This document shows positions 36,057 to 46,239 of a DNA stretch of 64,000 nucleotides, piece by piece. The stretch is from assembly GCA_910585545.1 (NCBI GenBank), contig CAJUFN010000002.1:60428-124427 (forward strand). The letters run 5' to 3'. The stretch comes from an uncultured Lachnospiraceae bacterium (lineage in GTDB: Bacteria > Bacillota > Clostridia > Lachnospirales > Lachnospiraceae). The notes under the pieces were generated by a model. It was not told where the DNA came from and made no database searches. It saw only the letters and a program-made list of their open reading frames with translations. The number at the start of each line of letters is the position of its first letter. Within the stretch, counting starts at the first letter, position 1. The translations under genes were made by a program, and so were the position numbers.

Positions 36057-36848
36057 TTACTCAAATGTACGATCAAAACGTTCATCGAGCACCTTTCCTT
36101 TTTGCAAACTTTCATCAAAGCTTTCTATTATCCGCACCGCCACCGAAACCGCTTTGTCAAACCGCTTCAAAAGTCCGATGTTGCTCTCCAGACATTTTTC
36201 ATTATCCTTATGCTGACGCATCATACCTTTATAATCCGGATATTTTCCAGCCGTTTTCAATATCCCCTCGATCAGATTATATTTAATCGGACCTGGCGCT
36301 GTAATTAACTTTTCAATCCGCTTCATCCATCTCAGGGATTTTTTAACCGTAACCCAATCCTTTCCCTCAAAGAAGGGAGCGATTGCCAGCGCTGTCGCCG
36401 TATCTGTCGGCACGAGTTCCGAAAGCGGATACGCCAATGGATCTTTTTGGTCCATACGCAAAAGCTTCTTTTCAAATTCTCCTTCAATCTCGACATGTCC
36501 GATACCGGTTTTCTCTATCATCTCACTTACATAAGGATGACATTCACTATCCAACACAAAATGACATATAAATCCAAGCAAATAAGCATACTCCCGGCTG
36601 TTTCGCCCACGTTCCTTTATAATCTTCAACGCCCTTTTAAAAAAAGGATATGCGGAAATCTCATGCAAATGACTCCCATATCTTGTCACGTCATTCTTAG
36701 AATACGCCTTATAAAAAAAGAAAATATCCGGTCCTTGCAGTCCGATTTTGAATTGTGTATCATGTGCTGTTACAATATCTTTCAGTTCGCCTTTCAACTG
36801 CTCCAAAACTTTTTGTCCAAAACGATTATGTGCATACAATGCAGGCAT
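36057..36848 (-). CDS. Zinc-dependent phospholipase C-domain protein
   Basis: The 263-residue protein shows histidines and acidic residues spaced as in the zinc-dependent phospholipase C fold: YAHNRFGQKV at the start, LQGPDIFFFY near 37, GSHLHEI near 56, GFICHFVLDSECHPYV near 88. No signal peptide is visible, so a cytosolic or non-lecithinase role is likely. The chosen ATG has GGAGGGTGAGCG; the upstream in-frame region to 36971 overlaps the rpoC terminator and is not coding. Confidence 0.82.
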   Translation of the reverse strand: MPALYAHNRFGQKVLEQLKGELKDIVTAHDTQFKIGLQGPDIFFFYKAYSKNDVTRYGSHLHEISAYPFFKRALKIIKERGRNSREYAYLLGFICHFVLDSECHPYVSEMIEKTGIGHVEIEGEFEKKLLRMDQKDPLAYPLSELVPTDTATALAIAPFFEGKDWVTVKKSLRWMKRIEKLITAPGPIKYNLIEGILKTAGKYPDYKGMMRQHKDNEKCLESNIGLLKRFDKAVSVAVRIIESFDESLQKGKVLDERFDRTFE

Positions 36849-36919
36849 ACGCTCACCCTCCTTGAATCCTATCTTGATATTAACTATATTAGTATATCCG
36901 CAAAAAGTAAACAATAAAG

Positions 36920-36979
36920 CAAAAAATATCCTTATGGGAAACAAAAAGTATATCTTGCTTTTTCTCCCCACAAGGATAT
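36920..36979 (-). terminator. Terminator downstream of rpoC
   Basis: On the minus strand a 13-bp stem with one G-U pair (36967-36979 with 36926-36938) is followed by six T. It lies 35 nt past the rpoC stop and before the phospholipase-like start. Confidence 0.8.
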
Positions 36980-37014
36980 CTGTTATTTTAGAAAATATAT
37001 GGTTTTACTTGCTT

Positions 37015-40000
37015 CTATATCTCTTCTGTTTCCGCAAGTTCCTCTTCTAATAAATAATCCGATTCTTCATCGTCTGCCTCATCAAAAGTTTCCAGATCCT
37101 GCTCCATATCTTCATCTGCCTCTGAAATAACTTCCTCATCCAGTTCTTCCGGCTCTTCATTCTCTTTTACAAGTTCTTCTCCTGTATCCAGTCTTACATC
37201 ACGGTACTTCTTCATACCTGTACCTACCGGAATCAATTTACCGATGAGTACGTTTTCCTTCAGACCGATAAGCGGGTCGACCTTACCTTTGATCGCTGCT
37301 TCTGTCAGGACTTTTGTAGTTTCCTGGAAGGAAGCTGCTGACAAGAATGAATTGGTAGCAAGCGATGCTTTCGTAATACCAAGCATGATCTGTTCGCCTG
37401 TTGCAGGCTCTTTTCCTTCTTCAACCAATTTTGCGTTAACATCATCGAATTCAAGTGTATCCACCATTGTACCTGGAAGGAAATCGGAATCTCCATTCTC
37501 CTCAATGCGAATCTTCTTAAGCATCTGACGTACGATAACCTCGATATGCTTATCATTGATTTCTACACCCTGAAGACGATATACACGCTGTACTTCCTGA
37601 ATCATATAATCCTGTGCAGCACGCAAACCTTTGATCTTCAAAAGGTCATGCGGATTGATGCTACCTTCTGTCAGCTCATCGCCGGCTTCTAAGTATACAC
37701 CATCCTGAATCTTAATACGGGAACCATAAGGGATAAGGTATGCCTTAGATTCTCCTGTTTCTTCGTTGGTCACAATAATCTCACGTTTCTTTTTCGTGTC
37801 ATTGATGACTGCTCTTCCGGCAAATTCTGTGATAATCGCAAGACCTTTCGGCTTTCTTGCTTCGAAAAGCTCCTCGACACGAGGAAGACCCTGCGTGATA
37901 TCGTCACCGGCTACACCACCTGTATGGAAGGTACGCATCGTAAGCTGTGTACCAGGTTCACCGATCGACTGAGCAGCAATGATACCAACAGCCTCTCCAA
38001 CCTGTACCTGCTCTCCGGTCGCCATGTTCGCACCATAACATTTTGCACAGATACCAATATGAGACTTACATGTTAAGATAGTACGGATCTTCACGGTCGT
38101 GATAGGTTCTCCGTTCTCATCCACACCGGCTGTCACGATTCTTTCTGCACGTTTTGGTGTGATCATGTGGTTCGCTTTTACGATAACCTCACCATCTTTA
38201 TCGCAAATTGTATGACAGGAGTAACGTCCTGTAATACGATCTTGCAAGCTTTCAATCTCTTCGTTTCCATCCATGAATGCTTTCACATACATACCTGGAA
38301 TCTCTTCGCCTTTTTCCACACAGTCGATTTCACGAATACTAAGTTCCTGAGAAACATCAACAAGACGTCTTGTAAGGTAACCGGAATCGGCTGTACGAAG
38401 CGCTGTATCGGAAAGACCTTTACGAGCGCCATGCGCAGACATGAAGTACTCCAATACGTCAAGACCTTCACGGAAGTTTGACTTGATCGGCAACTCAATC
38501 GTACGTCCGGTCGTATCCGCCATAAGTCCACGCATACCTGCAAGCTGTTTGATCTGCTTGTCGGAACCACGGGCTCCGGAATCCGCCATCATGTAGATGT
38601 TGTTGTATTTATCAAGTCCGGACAGAAGCGCTTCTGTAAGCTCATCATCCGTTGCTTTCCAAGTCTCGACAACTTCTTTGTAACGTTCTTCCTCTGTGAT
38701 AAGACCACGTTTGAAGTTCTTCGTGATTCTGTCCACCGTATCCTGTGCTTTCTGGATCAGCTCAGGTTTCTGCGGCGGTACGGTCATATCGGAAATCGAT
38801 ACGGTCATAGCCGCTCTTGTGGAATATTTATATCCAATTGCTTTTACATCATCCAGTACTTCTGCTGTCGCAGATGCACCATGTGTATTGATAACCTTCT
38901 CAAGGATTTTCTTTAACTGTTTCTTTCCTACAAGGAAATCCACTTCCGGAAGAAGAAGGTTCTCTTCCTTGCTTCTATCTACATAGCCTAAGTCCTGCGG
39001 AATAATCTCGTTAAACAGAAGACGTCCAAGTGTAGTCTCTACTGTTCCGGATTTTATGCTTCCATCTGCAAATTCCTTAACGATACGTACTTTCACCTTG
39101 GAATGAAGGGTGATCGCACCGTTTTCATAAGCAAGAATCGCTTCATTCAAGCTCTTGAATGCTTTTCCTTCTCCTTTCGCTCCCGGTCTTTCCTGTGTCA
39201 GGTAATAGATTCCAAGTACCATATCCTGTGAAGGAACTGCCACCGGACCACCGTCTGACGGTTTCAAAAGGTTGTTTGGTGAAAGTAAGAGGAAACGGCA
39301 TTCTGCCTGCGCCTCTACAGATAACGGCAGATGGACGGCCATCTGGTCACCATCGAAGTCGGCATTGAACGCGGTACATACCAATGGATGCAGCTTAATC
39401 GCCTTACCTTCTACCAGAATCGGTTCGAATGCCTGAATACCAAGTCTATGAAGCGTAGGAGCACGGTTTAACATAACCGGATGTTCTTTGATAACATCTT
39501 CAAGCACATCCCAGACTTCTGTCTGAAGTCTTTCTACCATTTTCTTTGCATTTTTAATATTGTGCGCGGTTCCGTTTGCAACAAGTTCTTTCATTACAAA
39601 TGGTTTAAACAGCTCAATCGCCATTTCTTTCGGAAGACCGCACTGGTAAATCTTAAGTTCCGGTCCTACTACGATAACGGAACGTCCGGAGTAGTCAACA
39701 CGTTTTCCCAAAAGGTTCTGACGGAAACGTCCGGATTTACCTTTCAGCATATCAGACAAGGATTTCAGCGGTCTGTTACCCGGTCCTGTAACCGGACGTC
39801 CGCGGCGTCCATTATCGATCAATGCATCAACCGCTTCCTGAAGCATACGTTTTTCGTTGCGCACGATGATGTCCGGCGCACCTAACTCAAGTAATCTTCT
39901 AAGACGGTTATTTCTGTTAATAATTCTTCTATATAGATCATTCAAGTCAGAAGTTGCGAAACGGCCGCCGTCAAGCTGTACCATTGGACGTAAATCCGGC

Positions 40001-40725
40001 GGAATGACCGGAATCACTGTCATGACCATCCATTCCGGCTTGTTTCCTGATTCGCGGAACGCCTCTACCACTTCGAGACGTTTTACGATTCTTGCCCTTT
40101 TCTGTCCACTTGCTCCTTCCAGACCTTTTTGTAATTCTTCATATTCTTTTTCCAGGTCGATCGCCTGCAAAAGTTCCTGAATCGCTTCGGCTCCCATGCC
40201 TACCCGGAAGGCGCTGCCCCATTTTTCTCTTGCTTCCTGATATTCCTGCTCAGACAATACCTGTTTGTACTGTAAATCTGTCTCGCCTTTATCAATTACG
40301 ATATAAGATGCAAAGTACAGTACTTTTTCCAGTGTTCTTGGCGAGATATCAAGAATCAGGCCCATGCGGCTTGGAATTCCTTTGAAATACCAGATATGTG
40401 ACACCGGAGCTGCAAGGTCAATATGACCCATGCGCTCACGACGTACACTTGCTTTTGTTACTTCAACGCCACAGCGGTCACAAACCACGCCTTTATAGCG
40501 GATTTTCTTATATTTTCCACAGTGACATTCCCAGTCTTTGCTTGGTCCGAAAATTCTTTCACAGAACAGACCATCGCGTTCCGGTTTTAATGTTCTATAG
40601 TTAATTGTCTCAGGTTTGGTAACTTCTCCCCTGGACCATTCTAAAATCTTTTCAGGTGATGCCAATCCAATTTTAATTGCATCAAACGTCATTGGCTGGT
40701 ATCCTTCATTATTTGTTGCTGACAT
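37015..40725 (-). CDS. rpoC: RNA polymerase beta-prime subunit
   Basis: The 1236-residue protein has the N-terminal zinc site (CHCGKYKKIRYKGVVCDRCG), the catalytic NADFDGDQMAVH near 450, the second zinc site ending CKSHIGICAKCYG, and the bridge-helix/trigger-loop region. It ends in a long Asp/Glu-rich tail of about 55 residues. It starts 14 nt after the rpoB stop with GGGAG. Confidence 0.98.
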   Translation of the reverse strand: MSATNNEGYQPMTFDAIKIGLASPEKILEWSRGEVTKPETINYRTLKPERDGLFCERIFGPSKDWECHCGKYKKIRYKGVVCDRCGVEVTKASVRRERMGHIDLAAPVSHIWYFKGIPSRMGLILDISPRTLEKVLYFASYIVIDKGETDLQYKQVLSEQEYQEAREKWGSAFRVGMGAEAIQELLQAIDLEKEYEELQKGLEGASGQKRARIVKRLEVVEAFRESGNKPEWMVMTVIPVIPPDLRPMVQLDGGRFATSDLNDLYRRIINRNNRLRRLLELGAPDIIVRNEKRMLQEAVDALIDNGRRGRPVTGPGNRPLKSLSDMLKGKSGRFRQNLLGKRVDYSGRSVIVVGPELKIYQCGLPKEMAIELFKPFVMKELVANGTAHNIKNAKKMVERLQTEVWDVLEDVIKEHPVMLNRAPTLHRLGIQAFEPILVEGKAIKLHPLVCTAFNADFDGDQMAVHLPLSVEAQAECRFLLLSPNNLLKPSDGGPVAVPSQDMVLGIYYLTQERPGAKGEGKAFKSLNEAILAYENGAITLHSKVKVRIVKEFADGSIKSGTVETTLGRLLFNEIIPQDLGYVDRSKEENLLLPEVDFLVGKKQLKKILEKVINTHGASATAEVLDDVKAIGYKYSTRAAMTVSISDMTVPPQKPELIQKAQDTVDRITKNFKRGLITEEERYKEVVETWKATDDELTEALLSGLDKYNNIYMMADSGARGSDKQIKQLAGMRGLMADTTGRTIELPIKSNFREGLDVLEYFMSAHGARKGLSDTALRTADSGYLTRRLVDVSQELSIREIDCVEKGEEIPGMYVKAFMDGNEEIESLQDRITGRYSCHTICDKDGEVIVKANHMITPKRAERIVTAGVDENGEPITTVKIRTILTCKSHIGICAKCYGANMATGEQVQVGEAVGIIAAQSIGEPGTQLTMRTFHTGGVAGDDITQGLPRVEELFEARKPKGLAIITEFAGRAVINDTKKKREIIVTNEETGESKAYLIPYGSRIKIQDGVYLEAGDELTEGSINPHDLLKIKGLRAAQDYMIQEVQRVYRLQGVEINDKHIEVIVRQMLKKIRIEENGDSDFLPGTMVDTLEFDDVNAKLVEEGKEPATGEQIMLGITKASLATNSFLSAASFQETTKVLTEAAIKGKVDPLIGLKENVLIGKLIPVGTGMKKYRDVRLDTGEELVKENEEPEELDEEVISEADEDMEQDLETFDEADDEESDYLLEEELAETEEI

Positions 40726-40739
40726 TCTGGCACTCCCTT

Positions 40740-43700
40740 CTATTCTTCATCAAGAAATCCATCATAATCATCTGCTGCCGGGTCATAATCTTCCGGAAAA
40801 TCTTCCTCAAATTCTTCTTCCACATCTACAAGTTCTTCTCCTTCGAATTCCTGTTTGGAGAATCCATGTTCAGCATATTGCTCCTCATCCTCATCACGTT
40901 TATAACGGTCTCCCTCAATGATCGAATGCAAATCTGTTTCGCCGTAATCAACGGTTTCCATAATCTCTACTTCTGTATTGTCATCGCGAAGTACTCTTAC
41001 ATCCAGTCCAAGTGACTGTAATTCCTTAAGCAATACCTTGAAAGATTCCGGGATACCCGGCTCAGGAATATTGTCACCTTTGATGATTGCCTCGTATGTC
41101 TTCACACGACCGATCACATCATCTGATTTCACCGTAAGGATTTCCTGCAAGGTGTAAGATGCACCGTATGCTTCCAGTGCCCAAACCTCCATCTCTCCAA
41201 AACGCTGTCCGCCGAACTGTGCTTTACCACCCAGCGGCTGCTGCGTTACCAGTGAGTAAGGACCCGTGGAACGTGCATGGATCTTATCGTCTACAAGATG
41301 ATGCAGTTTCAGATAATGCATGTGTCCAATTGTTACCGGACTGTCAAAATACTCTCCTGTTCTTCCGTCTCTTAGACGTACTTTACCGTCTCTAGAGAGC
41401 GGCACGCCTTCCCACAATTTTCTGTGGTCGCGGTTTTCGTAAAGATATTCCAATACTTCCGGAAGTAATTCTTCTGCATGTTTTGCTTCAAATTCTTCCC
41501 AGCTTAAGTTTACATAGTCATTTGCAAGATCCAAAGTATCCATGATATCAATCTCGTTTGCACCATCGAATACCGGAGTTGCAATGTTGAATCCGAGTGC
41601 TTTTGCCGCAAGGCTTAAATGAATCTCAAGCACCTGCCCGATATTCATACGAGAAGGCACACCAAGCGGATTCAATACGATATCCAGCGGACGGCCATTT
41701 GGAAGGAATGGCATATCTTCTACCGGAAGCACACGTGAAACAACACCCTTGTTACCGTGACGTCCCGCCATTTTATCACCAACAGAGATTTTTCTCTTCT
41801 GGGCAATGTAAATGCGGACTGCCTGATTCACACCTGGAGATAATTCATCTCCGTTTTCTCTTGTAAATACTTTTGCATCGACTACGATACCATATTCACC
41901 ATGAGGTACTTTCAAAGAAGTATCCCTTACTTCTCTTGCTTTTTCACCGAAGATGGCACGTAAGAGGCGTTCCTCTGCGGTCAGTTCTGTCTCTCCTTTC
42001 GGAGTTACCTTTCCAACCAAGATATCGCCTGCACGAACCTCTGCACCGATTCGAATGATACCTCTGTCATCCAAATCTTTTAATGCATCGTCACCAACAC
42101 CCGGAATATCACGTGTGATCTCTTCCGGTCCTAACTTGGTATCACGTGCTTCTGCTTCGTATTCTTCAATATGAACGGATGTATATACATCGTCCTGTAC
42201 TAATCTTTCACTTAATAATACGGCATCCTCGTAGTTGTAACCTTCCCATGTCATAAATCCGATCAATGGGTTCTTTCCAAGCGCCATCTCGCCGTTTGCA
42301 GTAGATGGTCCGTCTGCGATTACCTGACCTTTTTCTACGCGTTCGCCTTTGAAAACGATCGGTCTTTGATTGTAGCAGTTGCTTTGGTTACTACGAAGGA
42401 ATTTGATAAGTTTGTATGTTCTCTTCTGTCCGTCATCCTGTCTGATGATGATTTCCTTAGAAGTAGAGCGTTCGATCACGCCTGCTTCTTCTGCAACCAC
42501 ACATACTCCGGAATCGACGGCTGCTTTCGTCTCCATACCTGTTCCGACTACCGGCGCTTCTGTCGTAAGAAGCGGCACTGCCTGACGCTGCATGTTAGAT
42601 CCCATGAGCGCACGGTTCGCATCGTCATTTTCCAGGAACGGAATCAATGCAGTAGCAACGGAGAATACCATTTTCGGAGAAACGTCCATGTAATCGAACG
42701 CCCTTCTTTCATATTCCTGTGTTTCCTCGCGGTAACGACCGGATACGTTTTTATGGATGAAATGACCTTCTTCATCCAATGGCTCATTCGCCTGTGCTAC
42801 GTGGTAATTATCTTCTTCATCCGCTGTCATGTAGATAACTTCGTCTGTAACGCGCGGATTCATCGGATCGGATTTATCAATCTTACGGTATGGTGCTTCT
42901 ACAAAACCATATTCGTTGATTCTTGCGTATGTTGCAAGGGAGTTGATAAGACCGATGTTTGGACCTTCAGGGGTCTCGATCGGACACATTCTCCCGTAAT
43001 GAGAATAGTGAACGTCTCGTACTTCGAATCCGGCACGGTCACGGGAAAGACCACCTGGACCAAGCGCTGACAGACGTCTTTTATGAGTCAGCTCTCCAAG
43101 CGGATTGTTCTGATCCATGAACTGTGACAGCTGAGAAGAACCGAAGAATTCTTTCACTGCTGCAGTTACCGGTTTAATATTGATCAAGGACTGCGGGGAA
43201 ATTCCTTCTAAGTCCTGTGTTGTCATTCTTTCGCGTACCACTCTTTCTAATCTGGAGAGACCGATACGGTACTGGTTCTGGAGAAGTTCTCCAACCGCAC
43301 GGATACGTCTGTTTCCTAAGTGGTCAATATCGTCATCATTTCCAAATCCATACTCTAAATGGATGTTGTAGTTGATGGATGCGAAGATATCTTCTTTTGT
43401 GATGTGCTTCGGAATCAATTCGTGGACATTTTTACGGATTGCTTCTTTTAGCTCTTCCACATCACCGGCAGTTTCTTCCAGAATATTTGCAAGCACCGGA
43501 TAGTATACTAACTCTGTAACTCCTACTTCTTCCGGTTCGATGCCGCATACTTCTTTTAAATCGACTGCCATATTAGAAAGCACTTTAATCGGGCGTTCTT
43601 CGCCTTCTGCTTTCATCCATACAAATGGAATTGCTGCGTTCTGGATTGCGTCAGCAATTTCTCTGGTTACTTCTGTGCCTTCGTCCGCGATCACTTCACC

Positions 43701-44609
43701 TGTGAGCGGGCTGACTGCTGCTTCTGCAAGCATGTGTCCTGCAATACGGTTGCGAAGAAGTAATTTCTTATTAAATTTATAGCGTCCTACCTTTGCAAGG
43801 TCATAACGTCTTGGGTCAAAGAACATGCTTGTGATCAAGCTCTCTGCACTGTCCACTGCAAGCGGCTCACCCGGACGAATCTTCTTATATAATTCTAAGA
43901 GTCCTTCGTGGTAGCTTTCTGCTGTGTCCTTTGAAAAGCTTGCTAAGATTTTTGGTTCCTCCCCGAACAAGTCGAGGATTTCCGTGTTTGTGCCGATACC
44001 GAGGGCACGGATCAATACCGTGATCGGCACTTTTCTTGTTCTATCTACACGTACGTAGAAAACGTCATTGGAGTCTGTTTCATACTCTAACCATGCACCA
44101 CGGTTAGGAATTACGGTACAAGAGTATAACTCTTTTCCGATTTTATCATGTGCAATTCCATAGTAAATACCTGGGGAACGCACAAGCTGACTTACGATAA
44201 CACGTTCTGCACCATTGATAACGAACGTTCCCGTCGCAGTCATCAACGGCAAATCTCCCATGAAGATTTCATGCTCGTTAATCTCATCTGTTTCTTTGTT
44301 GTGAAGTCTTACACGCACTTTTAACGGTGCTGCATAAGTAGCGTCACGCTCTTTACATTCCTCAATCGTATACTTTACATCATCCTCGCATAATGTAAAA
44401 TCAACAAACTCTAAGCTTAAGTGCCCGCTGTAGTCGGCGATTGGTGAAATATCGTCGAACGCCTCTTTTAATCCCTCATCCAGAAACCACTGGTAGGAAT
44501 CTTTTTGAACCTCAATCAGATTCGGCATTTCAAGAACTTCTTTTTGCCTAGAGTAGCTCATACGAGAACTTTTTCCGTTTGTAATAGGACGAATTCTGTT
44601 TTTCTCCAT
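40740..44609 (-). CDS. rpoB: RNA polymerase beta subunit
   Basis: The 1289-residue protein has all rifampicin-pocket residues in wild-type form (SSQLSQFMDQNNPLGELTHK and RRLSALGPGGLSRDRAGFE), so no resistance substitution is visible there. The conserved GDKMAGRHGNKGVVS and the C-terminal FGGQRFGEMEVWALEAYGA are present. It also ends in an acidic tail. The gene has its own promoter directly upstream (44763-44792), so it can be made separately from rplJL. Confidence 0.98.
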   Translation of the reverse strand: MEKNRIRPITNGKSSRMSYSRQKEVLEMPNLIEVQKDSYQWFLDEGLKEAFDDISPIADYSGHLSLEFVDFTLCEDDVKYTIEECKERDATYAAPLKVRVRLHNKETDEINEHEIFMGDLPLMTATGTFVINGAERVIVSQLVRSPGIYYGIAHDKIGKELYSCTVIPNRGAWLEYETDSNDVFYVRVDRTRKVPITVLIRALGIGTNTEILDLFGEEPKILASFSKDTAESYHEGLLELYKKIRPGEPLAVDSAESLITSMFFDPRRYDLAKVGRYKFNKKLLLRNRIAGHMLAEAAVSPLTGEVIADEGTEVTREIADAIQNAAIPFVWMKAEGEERPIKVLSNMAVDLKEVCGIEPEEVGVTELVYYPVLANILEETAGDVEELKEAIRKNVHELIPKHITKEDIFASINYNIHLEYGFGNDDDIDHLGNRRIRAVGELLQNQYRIGLSRLERVVRERMTTQDLEGISPQSLINIKPVTAAVKEFFGSSQLSQFMDQNNPLGELTHKRRLSALGPGGLSRDRAGFEVRDVHYSHYGRMCPIETPEGPNIGLINSLATYARINEYGFVEAPYRKIDKSDPMNPRVTDEVIYMTADEEDNYHVAQANEPLDEEGHFIHKNVSGRYREETQEYERRAFDYMDVSPKMVFSVATALIPFLENDDANRALMGSNMQRQAVPLLTTEAPVVGTGMETKAAVDSGVCVVAEEAGVIERSTSKEIIIRQDDGQKRTYKLIKFLRSNQSNCYNQRPIVFKGERVEKGQVIADGPSTANGEMALGKNPLIGFMTWEGYNYEDAVLLSERLVQDDVYTSVHIEEYEAEARDTKLGPEEITRDIPGVGDDALKDLDDRGIIRIGAEVRAGDILVGKVTPKGETELTAEERLLRAIFGEKAREVRDTSLKVPHGEYGIVVDAKVFTRENGDELSPGVNQAVRIYIAQKRKISVGDKMAGRHGNKGVVSRVLPVEDMPFLPNGRPLDIVLNPLGVPSRMNIGQVLEIHLSLAAKALGFNIATPVFDGANEIDIMDTLDLANDYVNLSWEEFEAKHAEELLPEVLEYLYENRDHRKLWEGVPLSRDGKVRLRDGRTGEYFDSPVTIGHMHYLKLHHLVDDKIHARSTGPYSLVTQQPLGGKAQFGGQRFGEMEVWALEAYGASYTLQEILTVKSDDVIGRVKTYEAIIKGDNIPEPGIPESFKVLLKELQSLGLDVRVLRDDNTEVEIMETVDYGETDLHSIIEGDRYKRDEDEEQYAEHGFSKQEFEGEELVDVEEEFEEDFPEDYDPAADDYDGFLDEE

Positions 44610-44762
44610 ATTGACGTTTCACTCCTTCGTTTTATTATCAAGAAAACCTTGTTTTTCCTTCATTTCTATAAAATCCATACAAAAATTGTCGAAAAAACGG
44701 TTTCGTGTACCAGTTTCATTCGCTTATTTCATGGCATAACTATCCATAATAGCGCATTCTTA

Positions 44763-44792
44763 ACTATATCACAAAGAGTTTTGGCTTGTCAA
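44763..44792 (-). promoter_or_regulatory. Promoter of rpoBC
   Basis: TTGACA (44787-44792) and TATAGT (44763-44768) are separated by 18 nt on the minus strand, giving a leader of about 145 nt before rpoB. The -35 abuts the palindrome at 44795-44844. Confidence 0.72.
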
Positions 44793-44794
44793 CA

Positions 44795-44876
44795 GTTAAT
44801 TTTGCGTCAGAGGGTTTTTAAAAAGCCTCTGACGCAAAATTAACGTTTCAAACTATTCCGACAACTCTTTTCCCTT
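44795..44876. repeat. 50-bp palindrome plus DUF4349-tail-like flank (copy 2)
   Basis: 44795-44844 is a palindrome with one central mismatch; the core GTCAGAGG and TTTTTAAAAA centre match copy 1. The next 33 bases (to about 44876) match the 3' end of the DUF4349 gene (18345-18377) with mostly C/T differences, including the codons for ELSE and the stop on the minus strand. This is a relic of a duplicated gene end. The rest of 44610-45218 holds the rpoB promoter and the hairpins listed; no gene is seen. Confidence 0.7.
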
Positions 44877-45071
44877 TATTTACCACGCTTCCACTCTCCC
44901 GCACCTCAAAATCAGCCTCAAATAACTTCATCAAACAAATCTGTGCAAAAATCTAAAACAATTCTTCCGACATACATCTCTTTATATCATCTTTTTTCCA
45001 TTATTACTGTATTTCTATTTGCTAAACAATTTCACTCTAGCATTACCTAATACACCTGTAACACGTCGATT

Positions 45072-45123
45072 TTTTCATTTACCGTCAGAGGCTTTTCAAA
45101 AACCCTCTGACGGTAAATGAAAA
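45072..45123. repeat. Palindrome family, copy 3
   Basis: A 20-bp perfect stem, TTTTCATTTACCGTCAGAGG with its complement (45072-45091 and 45104-45123), closes on a 12-nt loop. The core is the same as copies 1 and 2. It is about 95 nt past rplL, after the rplL terminator. Confidence 0.85.
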
Positions 45124-45157
45124 CGATAGGAAAAAACACAAAAATCCAAAAGTCACA

Positions 45158-45191
45158 AAAGACCTGCAAAGCAAATGCCTTGCAGGTCTTT
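45158..45191 (-). terminator. Terminator downstream of rplL
   Basis: AAAGACCTGCAA and TTGCAGGTCTTT form a 12-bp stem with a 10-nt loop. The minus-strand 3' arm ends in TCTTTT. It lies 28 nt past the rplL stop. Confidence 0.8.
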
Positions 45192-45218
45192 ATTTGTACA
45201 CCTTTATAATCGCGACAA

Positions 45219-45596
45219 TTATTTAAGAGCAACTTCAGCGCCTTCAGCTTCAAGTTTAGCTTTAAGTTCTTCAGCTTCTGCTTTAGAAACGCCTTCTTTA
45301 ATTACCTTTGGAGCTCCGTCAACTAATTCTTTTGCTTCTTTTAATCCAAGTCCTGTTACTTCACGAACAACTTTGATTACTTTAACTTTAGAAGCACCTG
45401 CTGCTACTAATTCTACGTTAAATTCATCTTTCTCTTCTGCTGCTGCAGCGCCGTCTCCGCCTGCTGCTGCAACTACTACACCTGCTGCTGCAGATACACC
45501 AAATTCTTCTTCACATGCTTTTACTAATTCGTTTAATTCTAATACAGATAATTCTTTGATAGCTTCAATAAATTCAGCTGTTGTTAATTTTGCCAT
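45219..45596 (-). CDS. rplL: 50S ribosomal protein L7/L12
   Basis: The 125-residue protein has the N-terminal dimer region (TTAEFIEAIKELSVLELNEL), an Ala/Gly-rich hinge and the factor-binding C-domain (KVIKVVREVTGLGLKEAKEL). It forms the stalk with L10 and recruits translation GTPases. The ATG follows GGAGG; a longer in-frame start is unsupported. Confidence 0.97.
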   Translation of the reverse strand: MAKLTTAEFIEAIKELSVLELNELVKACEEEFGVSAAAGVVVAAAGGDGAAAAEEKDEFNVELVAAGASKVKVIKVVREVTGLGLKEAKELVDGAPKVIKEGVSKAEAEELKAKLEAEGAEVALK

Positions 45597-45698
45597 TATA
45601 TTTACCTCCATAAATAATTTTCCATGAATATTTTTAAATAATATTTTTCATATGCCACATCTCTCAATGTGTCCTGTCCTCAAAAAGACTTTACCGGA

Positions 45699-46238
45699 TT
45701 ATTCAGCATCCGCTGCCGGAGCTTCTTCTGCAGCTGCTGGTGTGCAGTTAGCTGCGCCTCCCTGCTCTGCGATCTGATTAAGAACACGAGCAAGATTTGT
45801 AATAGGTGATTGAATACTTCCAAGCAATTTGGAAAGCAATTCTTCTCTTGATGGAACTTTAGATAATTCTGTCAATCCGTCAACATCGTATACTGTTCCT
45901 TCAACCACACCTGCTTTAAGTTCTAATGCTTTTGCCTTTGCGCCGAATTTGCAAAGAATTCTTGCCGGGGCTGTAGCATCATCTTTTGAAATAGCCAGAG
46001 CACTTGGTCCTTCTAAGTATTCATCAAGACCTGCGAATTCTGTTCCTTCAAAAGCTCTTTTCATCATTGTGTTTTTACAAACTTTGTAAATGATACCAGC
46101 TTCTCTTAATTGTTTACGTAACTCTGTATCTTCTGCTACAGTTAATCCACGGTAATCAACTAATACTGCTGATGCAGCGCCTTTGATATCCTCTGCAATA
46201 GCCTGTACGATAGGTTGTTTTAACTCAACTTTTGCCAC
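45699..46238 (-). CDS. rplJ: 50S ribosomal protein L10
   Basis: The 179-residue protein starts AKVELKQPIVQAIAEDI and shows the conserved YRGLTVAEDTELRKQLREA and KNTMMKRAFEGTEF of L10, with an Ala-rich C-tail. It anchors L12 to the ribosome and binds its own leader. AAGGAGG precedes the ATG and the L10 leader lies upstream. Confidence 0.97.
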   Translation of the reverse strand: MAKVELKQPIVQAIAEDIKGAASAVLVDYRGLTVAEDTELRKQLREAGIIYKVCKNTMMKRAFEGTEFAGLDEYLEGPSALAISKDDATAPARILCKFGAKAKALELKAGVVEGTVYDVDGLTELSKVPSREELLSKLLGSIQSPITNLARVLNQIAEQGGAANCTPAAAEEAPAADAE

Positions 46239-46239
46239 G

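Noticed and set aside
36849..36971. Longer phospholipase-like start
   Set aside because: It would include the rpoC terminator; GGAGGGTGA sits before the ATG at 36848.
44880..45060. Complete small gene in the rplL-rpoB gap
   Set aside because: Only a 27-codon frame without a ribosome site; its end resembles the DUF4349 tail, so it is treated as a relic.
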